15,986 nt of DNA from Peptococcaceae bacterium UBA3933 (GCA_002385805.1 DGEF01000038.1:1-15986), one strand, 5' to 3'; positions 1 through 7,842 are shown, counted from the first letter of the stretch. The notes: generated by a model not told the origin, from the sequence alone. Translations and numbers: made by a program.

Positions 1-14
1 CGAGTGGGCGAGAT

Positions 15-49
15 ACTAGTCACTAGTCACCAGTCACTAATCACTAAAA
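15..49 (+). repeat. GYCACTA-type heptamer tandem repeat, copy A
   Basis: Five consecutive 7-bp units (ACTAGTC, ACTAGTC, ACCAGTC, ACTAATC, ACTAAAA) lie in exact 7-bp phase. They end directly before the AAGGAG ribosome binding site of the Crp/Fnr gene. The same heptamer occurs in front of three other genes in this window. I do not recognise it as a named repeat family. Confidence 0.85.
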
Positions 50-65
50 AAAGGAGCGTGATATT

Positions 66-749
66 TTGCTCAAACAAGATCTGGAACTTTTACGCAAGGT
101 AAGTTTCTTTAGTGAGTTAAATACTGAAATTTTGGAAGAAGTCTCTAAATTTATGCGAGAAAGATTTTATCCGAAAGGTACGATTATTTTTTTGGAGGGC
201 GAACCAGGAAGTGCTGTCTATTTTATAAAATCCGGACAGGTGAAAATTTCCAAATCATCAGAATCCGGTAAAGAAATTATAGTTGCTATTTTAGGAGTAG
301 GAGATTTTTTTGCGGAAACTACCCTGTTTAGAAAAGGGAGTACTTATCCGGCTACCGCTGAAGTAATAGAAGATGCAGTTGTGGGGATGGTAAGTAATAA
401 GGATCTGGAGGATTTGGTACTTAAAAATCCTGAAATGGCTTTGGAAGTAATTAGGGCTCTAACGAGTAAATTAATGACCATACAGGACAGGATAAAACAG
501 CTAGGCTCTAATGATGCGGTGGAGCGTACGATTCAAGTATTGGTAACTTTAGCTAATGGTCATGGACGAAAAACTGCTCAGGGTATTGAACTATGCGTAA
601 AAATTACACGTCAAGATTTAGCCGGTCTTGTAGGAGTTACTAGAGAAACTATCAGCCGCATTTTGAGCAAGTTAAACCAAGCAAAAATTATCGATATTTC
701 TGGGAAAAATATAATTATTAAAGATTTAGAGGGTCTTAAAAACTGGTAA
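66..749 (+). CDS. Crp/Fnr family transcriptional regulator
   Basis: This 227-residue protein has the standard Crp/Fnr layout. A cyclic-nucleotide-binding-type beta-roll covers about residues 15-115, a dimerisation helix about 115-145, and a winged helix-turn-helix about 150-220. The recognition helix is TRETISRILSKL (192-203), which is typical of DNA-binding members. The effector pocket has GDFFAE (79-84), but TYPATAEV (93-100) stands where CRP has an Arg-Ser pair, so cAMP binding is unlikely. The only cysteine is C177, so an FNR-type iron-sulfur cluster is also unlikely. The start is TTG at 66, eight or nine bases after GGAG at 53-56. The signal and regulon cannot be read from the sequence. 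The gene follows heptamer repeat copy A, and 69 bp separate it from queT. Confidence 0.93.
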   Translation: MLKQDLELLRKVSFFSELNTEILEEVSKFMRERFYPKGTIIFLEGEPGSAVYFIKSGQVKISKSSESGKEIIVAILGVGDFFAETTLFRKGSTYPATAEVIEDAVVGMVSNKDLEDLVLKNPEMALEVIRALTSKLMTIQDRIKQLGSNDAVERTIQVLVTLANGHGRKTAQGIELCVKITRQDLAGLVGVTRETISRILSKLNQAKIIDISGKNIIIKDLEGLKNW

Positions 750-818
750 ACACCGGCTGTGGTTACTTTTTAGGGTCACAATGTTTCACTTTTTTTAAAA
801 ATTGAGGAGGTAGAGCAA

Positions 819-1298
819 TTGAACATTAAAGTTATAACTAAGATTAGCTTAATTGCAGCAGTTTATGCTAGTTTAACCATTGGCCTGGCGCCTATTTCCT
901 ACAATTTTGTTCAATTTCGAGTATCTGAAGCTTTAACTGTTTTACCCTTTTTTATGCCGGAAAGTATCTGGGGTTTGTTTATTGGTTGTGCCCTGGCCAA
1001 TATTTATAGCGGTTTGGGGATTTATGACATTGTTTTTGGTAGTTTAGCCAGCTTAGCTGCTGCTTTCCTTACCAGTAAAATGCCTTCACGATGGTTGGCT
1101 CCTTTACCTCCGGTTGTGGTAAATGCCATAGTAATAGGATTTATGTGGAGTTATTTTTCCGATATGCCTTTTTACTTAACAGCTAGCTATGTAGCCATTG
1201 GCCAAATCGGAGCTTGTTATTTTTTAGGTTTACCATTATTATTTTTCTTAGAGAAATCTGTATTATTTAAAAGATTAAGAGGTAATGAAAATGCTTAG
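819..1298 (+). CDS. queT: QueT-type queuosine precursor ECF transporter, substrate-binding subunit
   Basis: The protein is a short (159 aa), very hydrophobic integral membrane protein with about five or six membrane segments. It matches the QueT family (formerly DUF988): RVSEALTVLPFF near residue 35, the GCALANIYSGLG stretch near 57-68, and a closing IGQIGACYFLGLPLLFFLE. Members are S-components of energy-coupling factor transporters and bring in preQ0/preQ1 or a related queuosine precursor for tRNA modification. The shared ECF ATPases and T-component are not in this window. The start is TTG at 819 with a strong GAGGAGG at 804-810. I found no recognisable preQ1 riboswitch in the 69-bp leader. 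The next gene overlaps its end. The family call is confident; the exact substrate is inferred. Confidence 0.87.
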   Translation: MNIKVITKISLIAAVYASLTIGLAPISYNFVQFRVSEALTVLPFFMPESIWGLFIGCALANIYSGLGIYDIVFGSLASLAAAFLTSKMPSRWLAPLPPVVVNAIVIGFMWSYFSDMPFYLTASYVAIGQIGACYFLGLPLLFFLEKSVLFKRLRGNENA

Positions 1299-1755
1299 TG
1301 AATTTTTTACTGTTCCTTATTTTAAAAACACACTTAAGGAAATTGAAAAAATCCTTCTTTCCCGCGGACTGATTCGGTGGGCGGTTATTAAAGGGAACAA
1401 TTTGGAAACCCATGGAGAAGCGGGAATAGGTTTTTTTTATATTACTTTAGAAGATGAAACAACTATAAAAATAGATGCCAGAAACAGACAAGCGTTAGAA
1501 ATCATTAGTAATTTAATTTTAGTTGAACTAAATGATTTAAAAGAAAAAATGCAGGAAGAAAGTCCTGTTTCGGAAAAAACTTCGGATTTGGAAAAAGAAT
1601 CCGAAATGAAACTCTCCTGTGCCAAGTGTCAATTACCTTTGGAGTACTTGGGAGAAAAAAAATTAGCCGAAGATTTACCTGCCAAAGTATTCCTTTGTCC
1701 CGAATGCAAAAAGTTAGAGTTTTTTATGGCAAGTTTAGAAGATGAACATTTATAA
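1291..1755 (+). CDS. Hypothetical protein with C-terminal zinc ribbon
   Basis: I do not recognise this gene family. From ATG 1291 it encodes 154 residues. Residues 1-85 look like a small alpha/beta domain. An acidic Glu/Ser/Lys-rich linker follows (85-107), then a four-cysteine knuckle pair: CAKC at 110-113 and CPEC at 136-139, the usual spacing of a zinc ribbon. The C-terminus is acidic. An in-frame ATG at 1285 lies only two bases after the AAGAGG ribosome binding site (1277-1282). ATG 1291 lies eight bases after it, so I prefer 1291. That start overlaps the end of queT by 8 bp, which suggests translational coupling. No function should be assumed beyond metal binding. Confidence 0.8.
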   Translation: MLSEFFTVPYFKNTLKEIEKILLSRGLIRWAVIKGNNLETHGEAGIGFFYITLEDETTIKIDARNRQALEIISNLILVELNDLKEKMQEESPVSEKTSDLEKESEMKLSCAKCQLPLEYLGEKKLAEDLPAKVFLCPECKKLEFFMASLEDEHL

Positions 1756-1771
1756 TTCGCCTGACGGCGAA
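1756..1771. repeat. GCC-type repeat hairpin, copy B
   Basis: TTCGCCTGACGGCGAA is a perfect 6-bp inverted repeat with a TGAC loop, immediately after the stop codon at 1755. Near-identical hairpins, in the opposite orientation, occur at 13231-13246 and 15730-15745. All three precede heptamer repeats and then a gene start. There is no T-tract, so it is not a normal terminator. Confidence 0.75.
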
Positions 1772-1784
1772 GGTCGTAATACAA

Positions 1785-1812
1785 GCCACCAGCCACTAAT
1801 AACTAGCCACTA
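1785..1812 (+). repeat. GYCACTA-type heptamer tandem repeat, copy B
   Basis: Four in-phase heptamers (GCCACCA, GCCACTA, ATAACTA, GCCACTA) end eight bases before AAGGAGG of the DUF3048 gene. The preceding GGTCGTAATAC stretch aligns with GGTCGAAATAC in front of the pyrF copy. Confidence 0.83.
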
Positions 1813-1830
1813 AATCAAAGGAGGTAACCC

Positions 1831-2859
1831 ATGCGCAGAAGTTTTTTACTAGTCTTAATATTGCTATTAGTTTTAAGTTTCGGTTGCAGTGATAAAGAAG
1901 AACAGCCCAGTGAAACTATAGTTCCTGCTGAAATTGAAGAACAGGAGGAAATTGAAGAAGAGGATTTAGGTCCTGAGCCTCTGGTTAAGGCAGAAAAAGA
2001 GCTGCCCGGTGCTTTTATGGTTTCTATCGATAATCATCCCAAAGCTAACCCTCAGAGCGGTTTAGATAAAGCCGACCGAGTATATGAAATGTTAGCGGAA
2101 GGTGGTATTACCCGTTATCTGGCTGTTTTCCATTCCAGGGGTTGTGAAAAAATTGGTCCCGTGCGCAGTGCCCGTTATTATTTTGCTGAAATTGCTAAAG
2201 GTCATGATTTCCCCCTGGCTCATGCAGGGGGTAGTACAGATGCTCTAAGTTTAATAAAAAAATTAAAGGTAAAAGACTTGGATGAAATTTATAATTCCGG
2301 TAGTTATTTTTGGCGAACTAAAGACAGAAAAATGCCCCATAACCTTTATACCAGCACTGAACAGTTACTGAAGGGAGCTCAGGTTAAAAAGTATGAACTA
2401 CTTCCTTTAAAACCTTTACCTCAAGGGACTGTTACCGGCGGAAAACCCGTTGATTTAATTGAAATCACTTATTCTAATCAGCCTAATTTTTCATATGCTG
2501 TAACTTATGAATGGGATGGGGAAAGATATAAACGTTACATAAACGGCAAACCTCATGTATCTTTAGAAGGTGGGGAAATTGTTACGGAAAATGTTATTGT
2601 GCTGGCGGCAAAAACCAGGCAATATGCACAGAATAATGAACCGAAAACGGATATTGACATAATAGGTAGTGGACAAGCTTTATATTTTACAAAGGGACAG
2701 GGTTTTGAAGGAACTTGGGAAAAGAAGAAAGCTAATACAGAGATTGAGTTTTTCTATGAAGGTAAACCTATGGAATTTGTAGGTGAACATGCCTGGATTA
2801 ACATTGTACCTAATTTGGATACAGTAAAAATGACAGAACCGGAGGTTCTTATTAATTAA
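1831..2859 (+). CDS. DUF3048 (YerB-like) putative lipoprotein
   Basis: This 342-residue protein starts with Met-Arg-Arg, a long leucine-rich core and Cys19 (LVLSFGC). That is a lipoprotein-type signal, though Ser rather than Leu at -3 makes the lipobox imperfect. A Glu-rich linker covers about 20-55. The rest matches the DUF3048 family, whose Bacillus member is YerB: VSIDNHPKANPQSGLDKA, RVYEMLAEGGITRYLAVF and IGPVRSARYYF in the N-terminal domain, then a C-terminal domain ending in AWINIVPNLD. Members are usually exported, cell-surface proteins of unknown biochemistry. ATG 1831 follows AAGGAGG (1818-1824) at good spacing. Repeat copy B fills most of the 75-bp gap behind the zinc-ribbon gene. 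Confidence 0.88.
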   Translation: MRRSFLLVLILLLVLSFGCSDKEEQPSETIVPAEIEEQEEIEEEDLGPEPLVKAEKELPGAFMVSIDNHPKANPQSGLDKADRVYEMLAEGGITRYLAVFHSRGCEKIGPVRSARYYFAEIAKGHDFPLAHAGGSTDALSLIKKLKVKDLDEIYNSGSYFWRTKDRKMPHNLYTSTEQLLKGAQVKKYELLPLKPLPQGTVTGGKPVDLIEITYSNQPNFSYAVTYEWDGERYKRYINGKPHVSLEGGEIVTENVIVLAAKTRQYAQNNEPKTDIDIIGSGQALYFTKGQGFEGTWEKKKANTEIEFFYEGKPMEFVGEHAWINIVPNLDTVKMTEPEVLIN

Positions 2860-2905
2860 CTAGAAAAAATTACATAAATTTCTTCTAATTTGGCAAAATA
2901 ATGCC

Positions 2906-3310
2906 ATGGTAAAAAGGTACTTTATCTACGGAACATTAGGTTGGTTAATAGAAGTATTATGGACCGGTTTGGGATCCTTAATAAAAGGACAGTTGACCTT
3001 AGAAAGTCGTACATATTTATGGATGTTTCCGATTTATGGCCTGGCGGTATTTTTAGAATTCATTCATGATGAGATTCGGGAGTATAAGTGGTGGGTACGA
3101 GGGCTTGTTTATATGTGTTTGATTTTTCTTATTGAGTACTTAGCCGGTTATTTTTTAGAAGCGCTGGTAGGGAGGTGTCCTTGGGATTACAGCGGAAAAC
3201 ATTTTTCCGTTAATGGTTATATCCGGCTTGATTATGCTCCGGTTTGGTTTATGGCAGGGCTGATTTTTGAACAGATTCATGATAGGATAATGAATGAGTG
3301 GGTAAGATAA
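2906..3310 (+). CDS. CmpB-type putative ABC transporter membrane protein (PF06541-like)
   Basis: The product is a 134-residue membrane protein with about four hydrophobic segments. It resembles the small family annotated as putative ABC transporter type IV / CmpB: an N-terminal GTLGWLIEVLW, then LTLESRTYLWMFPIYGLAVF, then CPWDYSGKHFSVNGYIRLDYAPVW (written here only as a motif region, about residues 90-113). The transport role is family annotation and unproven. No ATPase partner lies nearby. There is no recognisable Shine-Dalgarno sequence upstream of ATG 2906, and stops exclude a much longer start, so expression may be low or coupled to the upstream gene 46 bp away. A separate transcript is not excluded. 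Confidence 0.78.
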   Translation: MVKRYFIYGTLGWLIEVLWTGLGSLIKGQLTLESRTYLWMFPIYGLAVFLEFIHDEIREYKWWVRGLVYMCLIFLIEYLAGYFLEALVGRCPWDYSGKHFSVNGYIRLDYAPVWFMAGLIFEQIHDRIMNEWVR

Positions 3311-3392
3311 TCTTAAAGGACTGTTTGCATCTATTCACCTTTTTTCCTTTGTCTGCATAGTCTGTTTGTGAAAGAAGAGACGAGGAAAGAAG

Positions 3393-4268
3393 GTGCTTTT
3401 TTTGCTTGAAAATGGAGCTTGGAATGATATTATTGTCCCACCTTTAGGGAACAGGCGCGGCAAACCGCGTCAGACAGGATTGACCATGGTTATTGACAAA
3501 GGTTTAGGACTTTCTGAAACAAAAGACTTATTAGAGACTGCCGCTGGGTATATTGATCTGTTAAAGTTAGGGTTTGGGACCTCAGCCTTTTACGACAAAG
3601 AAGTTTTGCGGGAAAAAATTTACCTAGCCCATCAGTATAATGTGGAAATCTACCCTGGAGGGACTTTCTTGGAGGTAGCTTATTGGCAGGGTAGGATTAA
3701 TTCTTATTTAGAGAGAGCAAAAGAATTAGGTTTTCGGTTAGTAGAGGTTTCCGATGGTACCATTAATTTAAGCAGGGACGAAAGAAAGAAAATAATTGAT
3801 TTGGCTTTGGAGAAAGGCTTTAAAGTTTTAACAGAAGTAGGGAAGAAAGACGCAAAAGCCAAGGTCTCTATTACTAATCTTTTTCAACAGGCCAGTTTGG
3901 ATTTAGAGTGGGGTGCCTGGAAGGTAATTATGGAAGGCCGGGAAAGTGGTAAAGGTATTGGGTTGTATGATAAAGAAGGAAAGTTAATGGAAGATAAGCT
4001 AGAAGAATTTATTAATAAATTTTCCGGTGTGGATAATATTATCTGGGAAGCACCCTTAAAGAATCAACAGGTAGATTTTATTACCAGGTTTGGGGTGGAA
4101 GTAAATTTAGGGAACATACCGGCAAATGAGGTACTGGCCTTGGAAGCTCTACGTACCGGCTTGCGGGGAGATACTTTTGAATACGTGATTTCTTATCAAT
4201 CAAATAAGGAAGGATATGAGGTTCCACCTGTACTGAAAAAACTGGTAGCAGCCTGGAGCCTACGATAA
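3393..4268 (+). CDS. comA: Phosphosulfolactate synthase (ComA family)
   Basis: The ComA family catalyses Michael addition of sulfite to phosphoenolpyruvate, giving (2R)-phospho-3-sulfolactate. This is the first step of coenzyme M synthesis in methanogens and of sulfolactate formation in some Firmicutes. The family signatures are clear in this cytoplasmic TIM-barrel protein: KPRQTGLTMVIDKGLG (24-39), KLGFGTSA (58-65), YPGGT (87-91), EVSDGT (118-123) and EVGKKD (148-153). As translated from GTG 3393 it is 291 aa. TTG 3402 would also have good spacing from AGAAGG (3388-3393), so the first three residues are uncertain. A terminator hairpin follows. No other coenzyme M genes are visible, so sulfolactate rather than coenzyme M is the more cautious product. 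Confidence 0.92.
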   Translation: MLFLLENGAWNDIIVPPLGNRRGKPRQTGLTMVIDKGLGLSETKDLLETAAGYIDLLKLGFGTSAFYDKEVLREKIYLAHQYNVEIYPGGTFLEVAYWQGRINSYLERAKELGFRLVEVSDGTINLSRDERKKIIDLALEKGFKVLTEVGKKDAKAKVSITNLFQQASLDLEWGAWKVIMEGRESGKGIGLYDKEGKLMEDKLEEFINKFSGVDNIIWEAPLKNQQVDFITRFGVEVNLGNIPANEVLALEALRTGLRGDTFEYVISYQSNKEGYEVPPVLKKLVAAWSLR

Positions 4269-4286
4269 TCAAATGCTATATTTTAT

Positions 4287-4322
4287 CCCACTTCGGAACT
4301 GCTCCGGAGTGGGCTCTTTGTT
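4287..4322 (+). terminator. Rho-independent terminator after comA
   Basis: An 11-bp stem (4287-4297 with 4303-4313, one G-T wobble) closes a 5-base loop and is followed by CTCTTTGTT. It starts 18 bp after the comA stop. The T-tract is short and interrupted, so read-through into the symporter gene is possible. Confidence 0.75.
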
Positions 4323-4398
4323 AATCAGGGCTTTTTATTCCAGAATTTAAAGAGTAAAATAAAATTATGGAAGGAATGAATTCTTGGAGGCGAAACAT

Positions 4399-5862
4399 TT
4401 GCTTACAGAATTAGCTAAAAACCATAAATCATTTTATATAACCAAAGAATTTATAAGTTTTATTATCGGACCTGCCGTATTTTTCGGATTTATGTTGCTA
4501 TCTGTGGAACAGGTATCCTTTAATGCCCGTGGAGGGATAGGACTCTTAATTTGGATGCTTCTCTGGTGGGTTTTCCGTCCCGTACACCCTTCCGTTACCG
4601 CTTTATTGCCAATAATAGTCACTGCTCTGGGAGGATTTGCCCCCCTGGATTTAGTCTTAAGTAAATATTCCAGTCCCATTGTGTTTTTATTACTGGGAGC
4701 CAATATTTTAACACTTATTTGGCAGAGATGGGGACTTGATAAACGTATTGCTTTAGCGGTGTTGTTAAGGGTAGGTTCTAATGTAAGTAAGCAAATTGTT
4801 GTTTGGTTTATCCTGGCTGCTGTTTTAAGTTCCTTTATTCCCAATACGGTAGTAGCTGCCGCATTAATTCCCATTGCTGTAGCTACGTTAAATGCAGTGA
4901 ACATTAAAACGGCAGAAGATTTCTCTCGAAGTGAATACGCCACAGGTGTTTTATTGGCTATTGCCTGGGGTTCCAGTATTGGTTTTGCCACACCTTTAGG
5001 TGGGGCTATGAACTTAGTAGTAATTAAGTACATTGAAGATTTGATCTTACATAAAGAAGTCATGTTTATTACCTGGGTTATTAAAATGTTACCGTTTTTT
5101 TTAACAATTTGTCTTCCTATTTTATTAGTTATTCTCCGCTTTCCTTTCGAATTTAAAAAATTACCCAATGGTAATAGCTTTTTTCGTAAAGAATATGAAA
5201 AATTAGGCAAGTGGACAAAAGGCGAAAAGTGGGGCCTGTTTTTATTTGGTACCGCAGTATTGTTATCGTTTCTCCGACCTTTATATGAACATCTTTTACC
5301 TGGGTTAAAGCCACCCTACCTATTTTTATTAATAGCCGTCCTATCTTTCGCTATTCCGATAGGAGAAGAGAAATTAATTACCTGGAAGTATACTCAACCT
5401 AGGTTAATGTGGGGCATGTACTTGCTTTTTGCAGGAGGAATGGCATTAGGAGAAGTAATCGCCTTGAGCGGTGCCGCCGATTTATTAATATCTTTGCTTA
5501 CTCCTTTTGCCACCTGGGGCAATTTAGGGATATTGATTACCTTTTCTTTTTTGGCAGTTCTATTAAGCAATATTATGACTATTACCGGTTCAATGGCCGT
5601 AATTATCCCCTTAATAATTACTACTCTTACCCAGTTAGGGGTTAATCCCCTACCTTTTGTTTATATCGTGAGTGCTGTGGGGAATGTTTCCATTATGCTG
5701 CCTTCTTCTTCCGGAGGACCGGCTATTGTCGCTGCTTACGGGATAGATTTAAGTAAAATGGCTAGAAGGGGAGCGGTGGCCGCATTCCTTTCTCTGGTAG
5801 CCGCGGTACTGGTAGGATACCTGTTTATAACGTTCTTGCCAAATTATTTACTTCATAATTAA
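4399..5862 (+). CDS. DASS/SLC13 family sodium-coupled anion symporter
   Basis: This is an integral membrane protein of 487 residues with about 11-12 hydrophobic segments and two inverted halves, as in the divalent anion:Na+ symporter family (sulfate, dicarboxylates and related anions). The two family hairpins are visible but altered. SFIPNTVVAAALIPIAVA stands where the first SNT motif normally sits, and LLSNIMTITGSMAVIIPL replaces the second. VGNVSIMLPSSSGGPAIVAA near the end is also family-like. TTG 4399 has GGAGG at 4386-4390 with eight-base spacing. An upstream in-frame TTG at 4384 has only AAGGAATG, so I prefer 4399. The substrate is unknown; comA next door makes a sulfonate, sulfate or three-carbon acid worth testing. 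Confidence 0.87.
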   Translation: MLTELAKNHKSFYITKEFISFIIGPAVFFGFMLLSVEQVSFNARGGIGLLIWMLLWWVFRPVHPSVTALLPIIVTALGGFAPLDLVLSKYSSPIVFLLLGANILTLIWQRWGLDKRIALAVLLRVGSNVSKQIVVWFILAAVLSSFIPNTVVAAALIPIAVATLNAVNIKTAEDFSRSEYATGVLLAIAWGSSIGFATPLGGAMNLVVIKYIEDLILHKEVMFITWVIKMLPFFLTICLPILLVILRFPFEFKKLPNGNSFFRKEYEKLGKWTKGEKWGLFLFGTAVLLSFLRPLYEHLLPGLKPPYLFLLIAVLSFAIPIGEEKLITWKYTQPRLMWGMYLLFAGGMALGEVIALSGAADLLISLLTPFATWGNLGILITFSFLAVLLSNIMTITGSMAVIIPLIITTLTQLGVNPLPFVYIVSAVGNVSIMLPSSSGGPAIVAAYGIDLSKMARRGAVAAFLSLVAAVLVGYLFITFLPNYLLHN

Positions 5863-5866
5863 TTTA

Positions 5867-5910
5867 AAACGGCTTATGTCAGCAAAAAATTTGCTTAACA
5901 CAAGCCGTTT
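5867..5910. terminator. Bidirectional terminator between convergent genes
   Basis: A 13-bp outer stem (AAACGGCTTATGT with ACACAAGCCGTTT, one wobble) is stacked on a 6-bp inner stem (AGCAAA 5881-5886 with TTTGCT 5890-5895). A T-rich run follows on the plus strand. On the minus strand the following bases are only moderately T-rich. It lies between the stops of the symporter and the GH18 gene and probably serves both. Confidence 0.85.
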
Positions 5911-5936
5911 ATTTCTTCTTGTAATATTTTTATTTT

Positions 5937-7466
5937 TTACTCCCTAATTATTCTTGCCACCATAGCCGCTAATTCTGCACGGGTTACCTTGGCTTCCGGG
6001 GCGTAATCGGTAAGAGTGCGGCCGGCGATTAGTCCCAATCCTTTTAAGGCATATATTTCTTTAGCGGCCCAGTGGTGTTCCGGTACATCGTAAAAGTCAT
6101 AGTTAATTTCCCCGGAATATTCTAGAGCAAAAGCCCTTTGAAGAATAACCGCCAATTGAGCTCTGGTTAAATTTTGTTCCGGTCCGAACTTGTCAGCACT
6201 GATGCCGCGAACAATGGAGTGATTATAAGCCATTAAAATAGGTTGGATGGCCCAGTGGCTGTCTGGTACATCAGTAAAAGGATTAGTTGAGCTTATTTCC
6301 CAGTTAAATATTCGGGATAACATGGCCACTGCTTCTGCCCGGGTAACCCCTGCATCCGGGGCAAATATTTGAGCACTCCGGCCGGCCACAATGTTTCGCT
6401 CGCTTAAGTAAATTATGTCCTCTTTAGCCCAGTGGTTGGTTATGTCCTGAAAGTAGGTGCCATAAAGCCAGTTAGCATAGTCCTTCCAGATACTAGGATC
6501 CTCTTGCCCTAGACGCCAGGCTGATACACCTTTAAGCCCATAAATATTGACTAAATTGATTTTCTCCTGAAGGCTTTGAGCATTTTCAAACCAGATTTCC
6601 TTATAGTTGCCATTACTGTCAGTGTATCTGGCTACAGGTACCCGGTATTCCGGGTGAAATTCGATGGTTCCGTTATTTTCGGCAACTGCTTTTATAACAT
6701 TATTGTACCAAATACCGGCACCACCCTGACCATTAGTCCAGTACCTTCCGTAAAAAGGTATCCCCAGGACTAATTTTTCTTTGGGGATCTGAGTTAACAT
6801 ATATTCTAAGTTGCTTTTCACCCAGGGCAAAGCGGCCACAGGTCCTGGAGCACTGCCTTGCCAGTGTTGGTCATAAGCCATAACAATCATATAGTCCACT
6901 ACTTGACTAAGGTTGCTAAGTTCATAAGCGCTTTTCCAGCCGGAATAAATAGGCTTGTCTACTGCTCCTACGGCAATAGAAACGGTTTTTCCATGAGGAG
7001 ACAATTTTTCTTTTAACAATGAAACAAAATAGGTTAACTTTTGCCGGTCATCAAAGGTTAAGTTTTCTAGATCAACATTAACTCCGTCCAAATTATAGTT
7101 AAGAACTGCCTGGGCCAGGTCGGCGGCTAATTTTTGGGGATTGTTTAATGCTAATTGTGCTCGATTCCTATCCCAGTGGTTGCTTAAATAAGGCACTACT
7201 TTAATTTGTTTTTTCTGCATATACTGAGTCAGTACAGGATCTACGTTAATGACAAGGCTACCATTTGTATCAAGCTCAAAATAATTGGGACTTACTACAT
7301 TCACTGCACCATTTGTCTGCTCAAACAATTCTATGTATTTTTCCGTTGTCTCACCGTAAAGGTACATAAAACTTATTTTTTCTTTTGCTGAGACAAGAGA
7401 CGGAACACTTAATAATAATAGAGTGGTAAAAATCAATATACATTTTTGCCAAAACTTTTGTAACAT
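5937..7466 (-). CDS. Secreted GH18 family hydrolase with three SLH repeats (YaaH-like)
   Basis: The 509-residue protein has an N-terminal signal peptide (hydrophobic 10-25, likely cleavage after VSA at 27). A glycoside hydrolase family 18 barrel follows (about 30-335), with three S-layer homology repeats at the C-terminus (about 339-388, 397-448 and 458-508, each with a TRAE/TRAQ motif at 375, 434 and 495). The catalytic strand reads DGVNVDLEN (127-135): the acid E134 is present, but the second Asp of DxxDxDxE is Asn130. MAYDQHW (196-202) and VSAWRLGQ (314-321) resemble YaaH/YdhD-type peptidoglycan N-acetylglucosaminidases more than chitinases. It probably acts on the cell wall while non-covalently attached to wall polymer. 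ATG 7466 is preceded by GAGGTG. It is a single-gene unit divergent from yjiH. Confidence 0.93.
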   Translation of the reverse strand: MLQKFWQKCILIFTTLLLLSVPSLVSAKEKISFMYLYGETTEKYIELFEQTNGAVNVVSPNYFELDTNGSLVINVDPVLTQYMQKKQIKVVPYLSNHWDRNRAQLALNNPQKLAADLAQAVLNYNLDGVNVDLENLTFDDRQKLTYFVSLLKEKLSPHGKTVSIAVGAVDKPIYSGWKSAYELSNLSQVVDYMIVMAYDQHWQGSAPGPVAALPWVKSNLEYMLTQIPKEKLVLGIPFYGRYWTNGQGGAGIWYNNVIKAVAENNGTIEFHPEYRVPVARYTDSNGNYKEIWFENAQSLQEKINLVNIYGLKGVSAWRLGQEDPSIWKDYANWLYGTYFQDITNHWAKEDIIYLSERNIVAGRSAQIFAPDAGVTRAEAVAMLSRIFNWEISSTNPFTDVPDSHWAIQPILMAYNHSIVRGISADKFGPEQNLTRAQLAVILQRAFALEYSGEINYDFYDVPEHHWAAKEIYALKGLGLIAGRTLTDYAPEAKVTRAELAAMVARIIRE

Positions 7467-7842
7467 TTCAACACCTCGCTGTCAATTTTCAGTTAGTTAT
7501 TTATTTCACTGACTCAGTCCTTTACCTATCTTATCGGTATTCACGGCCTTTTTCCAGTACAAAATTAAGGAAATTCTTCTTAAGTCAACTATTCAGTAAA
7601 TGCAGAATAATTTTCTTTAATTTATAAGTCAAGTTAAATAAAATAATATAAAAAAAAAAGCAATAGTTTATTTATAAATAATACAAAATCTTGCTATTGT
7701 TTTAATATTGAAATTATTAAATTATAATATTTACAAGCAGCATAGTTTTTATTATACTAGTTATTATAATTGGTGCAGTATCTTGCATACAATTTTTTTA
7801 ATTTAATAAGTTTATTCAAAATTTATAAAGGAGGTTAAAAAT
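7467..7842. other. AT-rich divergent intergenic region
   Basis: No convincing protein gene is present in these 376 bp. The region must hold the promoters for the minus-strand GH18 gene and for yjiH. Two TATAAT hexamers on the plus strand (7723-7728 and 7765-7770) lack a good -35 box at proper spacing, so I do not assign the yjiH promoter. A possible minus-strand small RNA is listed separately. Confidence 0.6.
7650..7757 (-). ncRNA. Possible small RNA, promoter plus terminator only
   Basis: On the minus strand a TTGTAT box (7792-7787), an 18-bp spacer and TATAAT (7768-7763) predict a start near 7756. About 95 bases later comes CAATAG (7699-7694) paired with CTATTG (7666-7661), enclosing the palindrome TATTTATAAATA (7669-7680). 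The right arm is followed by C and ten T. No ORF of note lies between. The region is very AT-rich, so both signals could be chance, and no homology is known to me. Confidence 0.28.

Noticed and set aside
750..818. preQ1 riboswitch upstream of queT
   Set aside because: The leader lacks the class I core (stem-loop with the CUA-type loop and A-rich CUAA tail), and I could not fold a class II or III shape. CTGGTAAACACCGG at the crp end is only a 5-bp hairpin.
4434..5210. 258-codon minus-strand ORF opposite the DASS symporter
   Set aside because: It is antisense to a well-supported membrane protein gene, lacks a ribosome binding site and resembles no protein family. It is a shadow of the biased codon use on the coding strand.
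5409..5645. 78-codon plus-strand ORF inside the symporter gene
   Set aside because: It is out of frame within a conserved gene and has no independent signal.
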